From Paenibacillus popilliae ATCC 14706 (GTDB lineage: Bacteria; Bacillota; Bacilli; Paenibacillales; Paenibacillaceae): 40,985 nucleotides of DNA. The stretch lies in NCBI RefSeq assembly GCF_000315235.1, contig NZ_BALG01000021.1:1-40985 (forward strand), written 5' to 3'. Made by a program: the position numbers and the translations under genes. Shown here in pieces: positions 38,641-40,985 of this stretch. Position 1 is the stretch's first letter, and every line of letters starts with the position of its first letter. Below the pieces are notes generated by a model. The model made no database searches. It saw nothing but the letters and a program-made list of their open reading frames with translations, and had not been told where the DNA came from.

Positions 38641-38666
38641 CATGCGGCAAGGCAAAGGTGCATATG

Positions 38667-39470
38667 CTACATTCCAACAGCCTTATGCAGGTGCTCGCTC
38701 ATCGTCGTCTTGTCCTCAATCGGGTTGCTCTTCATGTCGGTCTGCTGAATCAGCTCCGATACGGTGACGAATTCATATTTTTTGGCCCGCAGACTGTCGA
38801 TGATGGTGGGGAGAGCGAGATGGGTCTGCTTGCATGAATCGCTGGCATGGAGCAAGACGATATCTCCGGGGTAGGCTTTGCCGACGACGCGTTTGACGAT
38901 TGTATCCACGCCTGGGTTTTTCCAATCCAGTGAATCGGTATCCCATTGAATGACTTTGTAGTTCAGGTTGTCCGCGATCCGGAGTACCCGCTTGTCGAAA
39001 TCGCCGTTCGGCATCCGGATTAGCTTGGCATCTTGACCAGTAACCTCCTTGAGAAGTTGATGGGCGGTCGTGATTTGCTTACGAATCTCCTCATCGCTCA
39101 GGCTGCTGTAGTTGACATGCTTATGGCCGTGACTTCCGATTTCATAACCGGCGCTCACCATTTTTTTTACAATATCGGGATGCGTCTTGCTCCATGGGGA
39201 TGACAGGAAGAACGTCGCTTTGTTTACGCCCTTTTCCTTCAGTATGTCAAGGATCGGCTTGGCCCGTTTGTCACCCCAGCTAATATCGAAGGTTAGAGCA
39301 ATGACTTTTTTGTCGGTCGGAACACTGTAAATCGCGGAAGGGTTGGATTCAGAGAAGACGGTAATGTTGTCGCTTTCGACATATACCACACCGGCGGCCA
39401 GCAGTGCGGCAGCAATAAGGAAAAAGACGCGTTTGATTTTTTTACCGCTGAATACGTAAAAAGAACTCAT
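38667..39470 (-). CDS. pdaB: sporulation polysaccharide deacetylase PdaB
   Basis: 267 aa. An N-terminal membrane anchor (about residues 13-30), then a NodB domain from about 55. Motifs: TFDISWGD (D62; the PdaB form of TFDDG), SHGHKHVN (zinc ligands H114 and H118), RMPNGDFD (152-159), WDTDSLDW and LLHAS with H208. Bacillus PdaB is needed late in sporulation for spore cortex integrity. GAGAGGAG precedes the ATG on the minus strand. Convergent to kbaA, divergent from the SpoIIM-family gene. Confidence 0.94.
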   Translation of the reverse strand: MSSFYVFSGKKIKRVFFLIAAALLAAGVVYVESDNITVFSESNPSAIYSVPTDKKVIALTFDISWGDKRAKPILDILKEKGVNKATFFLSSPWSKTHPDIVKKMVSAGYEIGSHGHKHVNYSSLSDEEIRKQITTAHQLLKEVTGQDAKLIRMPNGDFDKRVLRIADNLNYKVIQWDTDSLDWKNPGVDTIVKRVVGKAYPGDIVLLHASDSCKQTHLALPTIIDSLRAKKYEFVTVSELIQQTDMKSNPIEDKTTMSEHLHKAVGM

Positions 39471-39524
39471 GCAAGTGCGCTCCTCTCGTTACGATGAATA
39501 GGATACGGATCATTAGCTGCAAGC

Positions 39525-39554
39525 TTGTCACGCTTGTTTAGTACACTGTATGCT
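39525..39554 (+). promoter_or_regulatory. possible sigma-A promoter of the SpoIIM-family gene
   Basis: TTGTCA 39525-39530, 18-nt spacer, TATGCT 39549-39554. Its -10 overlaps the pdaB -10 on the other strand. Confidence 0.4.
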
Positions 39555-39572
39555 TAGAGTATTAAAATATGA
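39545..39572 (-). promoter_or_regulatory. sigma-E promoter of pdaB
   Basis: On the minus strand: TCATATT (39572-39566), a 13-nt spacer and CATACAGT (39552-39545). The -35 is a full match to KMATATT and the -10 differs from CATACAHT at one base. Confidence 0.7.
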
Positions 39573-39646
39573 CAGTTCTTGCCGGGCGGCCACCCGAATT
39601 TGATCGGCTGCAGCCGTTCGGCGCAGAGCGGGAAAGGGTAGAACTT

Positions 39647-40252
39647 ATGTTGTCATTACGTTCATGGTGGAAGACATTGGCCGAATTGCGCTGGTACTTG
39701 CTTGCGTCCGTGTTGCTGTTCGCTGTTGGCTATGTGCTCGGGAACCGGCTTGATGTTCTGCAGACGTTCGTAACCGATCAGTTGGCCGGCCTCGGACAGG
39801 TGAAGGAACAGCTGATGAAGTCAGACAATCAGGAGCTGTCGTTCTTCGTATTCATCTTTTACAACAATGCGATTAAAGCGGTCATCATCATGTTTGCCGG
39901 GTTTCTGTTCGGGTTGCTTCCTGCTTTCTTCCTTGTGGTCAACGGGATGGTTATTGGTTTTCTCCTGCGCATGATGGATCTGATGGGGCAAAATATCACG
40001 GAGATCGTGCTCAAAGGATTGCTTCCGCACGGTATATTGGAAATCCCGGCCATCCTTATCGCTGCGGCTTACGGATTGAAGTTCGGCGTACTCGTGATGC
40101 AGAAGCTGTTCGGGTCAAGGCTTTACCGGTCAAACATCTCTCTCATAGCATGGGCCAAGCGGACCGGAGCGGGAGCGGTATGGGTAACAGTTGTCTTGTT
40201 GATCGCGGCGCTTATCGAGAGCACCGTTACCTTCAGGTTAATGACTCCGTAG
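39647..40252 (+). CDS. SpoIIM-family (DUF95) membrane protein
   Basis: 201 aa with about five hydrophobic helices (WYLLASVLLFAVGYVLG, AVIIMFAGFLFGLLPAFFLVVNGMVIGFLL, ILEIPAILIAAAYGLKFGVLVM, VWVTVVLLIAALIES). FIFYNNAIKAVIIMFAGFLFGL and LPHGILEIPAILIAAAYGL are the DUF95 signatures. SpoIIM itself joins the engulfment complex (SpoIID-M-P), but paralogues of other function exist, so the role is inferred. I chose ATG 39647 (MLSLRSWWKT) after GGAAAGGG; the frame opens at 39569, but that part covers the promoter area and has no family match. Confidence 0.85.
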   Translation: MLSLRSWWKTLAELRWYLLASVLLFAVGYVLGNRLDVLQTFVTDQLAGLGQVKEQLMKSDNQELSFFVFIFYNNAIKAVIIMFAGFLFGLLPAFFLVVNGMVIGFLLRMMDLMGQNITEIVLKGLLPHGILEIPAILIAAAYGLKFGVLVMQKLFGSRLYRSNISLIAWAKRTGAGAVWVTVVLLIAALIESTVTFRLMTP

Positions 40253-40455
40253 CATCAGTATGATGGGAAGAGAAGGGGACATGTTTCTGTAGCGGGGGTT
40301 CGGCATCGACTTGTGATAAAACCTCACAAATTTGAGCATAACAGTAAAGCGGATCCTTTGGCTTTCCGGGAATGATATGCCATTGGAGGAATGGAGCGCC
40401 GCTAAAACTGCTTCAGGATAAGCGTTGAACTGTCGGTGAGGGAGGTTTTATTGCG

Positions 40456-40680
40456 ATGTTGGGTTTCCTGTTTAATGATAATGAATGCAGAGAGTTAGGA
40501 TATATGCTTCGCAAGGAATTGGATGAGATGCTGTTCGATTTGAGCGATAACCGCTTGGATTCGGATGTACGCCAGGCGATTTCCCGTCGGTACCGCATCG
40601 TGTTCCGCATGTATGCACGCATTGCGTCGCCGAAGGACTTATCGAAATATGCGCGTAATCACCGGATTGTTCCGATGTGA
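40456..40680 (+). CDS. small conserved-looking cytoplasmic protein, function unknown
   Basis: 74 aa, no signal peptide or membrane helix, mostly helical and charged: MLGFLFNDNECRELGYMLR, KELDEMLFDLSDNRLDS, then YRIVFRMYARIASPKDLSKYAR. GGGAGG stands about 11 nt before the ATG. I think similar proteins lie before rRNA operons in Paenibacillus, but recall is weak. The 203 bp between it and the previous gene hold only a 6-bp inverted repeat (TTGTGA 40311-40316 / TCACAA 40324-40329). Confidence 0.7.
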   Translation: MLGFLFNDNECRELGYMLRKELDEMLFDLSDNRLDSDVRQAISRRYRIVFRMYARIASPKDLSKYARNHRIVPM

Positions 40681-40764
40681 CCGTGATGCCGGCCTGAGCA
40701 GCGGAGGCTTGGCCAATAGAAAGAGAAGCATCTGGCCACATCGGACAAAAAACCGGGGAAAGTG

Positions 40765-40793
40765 TTGACTGAACAGCGGAAATATGATAAATT
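40765..40793 (+). promoter_or_regulatory. rRNA operon promoter P1
   Basis: TTGACT 40765-40770, 17-nt spacer, TAAATT 40788-40793 with an extended -10 TG at 40785-40786. Confidence 0.75.
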
Positions 40794-40872
40794 ATTTTTC
40801 GTTCCCTTGTCGTTTTATGTGTGTTATCGCATGATTAGATGAGGTGATCAATCGATTTTTTTTGAAAAGGTA

Positions 40873-40901
40873 TTGCGTTCGGTTTAAGAGTATGATATAT
40901 T
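40873..40901 (+). promoter_or_regulatory. rRNA operon promoter P2
   Basis: TTGCGT 40873-40878, 17-nt spacer, TATATT 40896-40901 with an extended -10 TG at 40893-40894. An eight-T run (40857-40864 region) just upstream may act as an UP element. Confidence 0.75.
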
Positions 40902-40966
40902 ATAAAAGTCGCCGCTGAACGCGGTGAAGAAAAGAAAGCAGCTTACTGACGAAGTTGGTTGCTGGA

Positions 40967-40982
40967 TTGTTCTTTGAAAACT
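40967..40982 (+). promoter_or_regulatory. rRNA leader boxA-like antitermination element
   Basis: TTGTTCTTTGAAAACT is the element found in Firmicutes before 16S rRNA and bound by NusB-NusE (S10). A small CCGC/GCGG hairpin lies upstream (about 40912-40924). The window ends 3 nt later, so a 16S gene should follow within about 150-250 nt. Confidence 0.8.
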
Positions 40983-40985
40983 GAA

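Overview
The window is a Gram-positive, endospore-forming Firmicute chromosome segment, most like Paenibacillus. The evidence is the gene order (rpoB-rpoC-L7Ae-rpsL-rpsG-fusA-tuf-S10/spc/alpha clusters-truA-rplM-rpsI-cwlD-salA-gerD-kbaA-pdaB-rrn, largely as in Bacillus), the protein sequences, strong AAGGAGG ribosome-binding sites, frequent TTG/GTG starts, and sporulation-type promoters. The genus is inferred from remembered homologues; no search was run.

Layout. 1-144: tail of a YbxB-type methyltransferase. 141-7839: rpoB and rpoC behind a sigma-A-like promoter. 7940-12917: L7Ae-family protein, S12, S7, EF-G and EF-Tu, ending in a UUCG-loop terminator. 12918-13449: a gene-poor gap with a possible decayed coding relic and the S10 promoter. 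13450-28984: one long co-directional run (S10 to S17, L14 to L15, SecY, Adk, Map, KOW protein, IF1, L36, S13, S11, RpoA, L17) closed by a terminator. 29060-31029: truA, then an L13-type leader, rplM, rpsI and a terminator. 31030-32340: a low-GC scar with apparent prophage relics (recombinase tail, terminase small subunit, baseplate J) and one small secreted-protein gene. 32410-35079: a cupin gene and the sulfate-assimilation pair cysH-sat. 35195-40252: the sporulation/germination block cwlD, salA, gerD(-), kbaA, pdaB(-), SpoIIM-family gene. 40456-40985: a small conserved-looking protein, then tandem rRNA promoters and the boxA leader; the window stops just before a 16S rRNA gene.

How it works together. 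The first 31 kb supplies core transcription and translation: the RNA polymerase alpha, beta and beta' subunits, about 30 ribosomal proteins, EF-G, EF-Tu, IF1, the Sec channel, and Met removal. The last 6 kb supplies spore cortex modification (CwlD, PdaB), germination (GerD) and sporulation entry (KbaA). Candidate sigma-E and sigma-G promoters for cwlD, pdaB and gerD match the known timing of these genes in Bacillus.

Most of the window is ordinary housekeeping sequence, and I found no convincing new defence or biosynthetic system. The most unusual items are: an N-terminal expansion of ribosomal protein L22 built from about nine 12-bp (four-residue) repeats that grow out of its own first codons; a cwlD promoter lying inside a terminator hairpin whose 3' arm contains the cwlD ribosome-binding site; a similar overlap of inverted repeat and promoter before rpsJ; and a 1.2-kb prophage ruin after rpsI.
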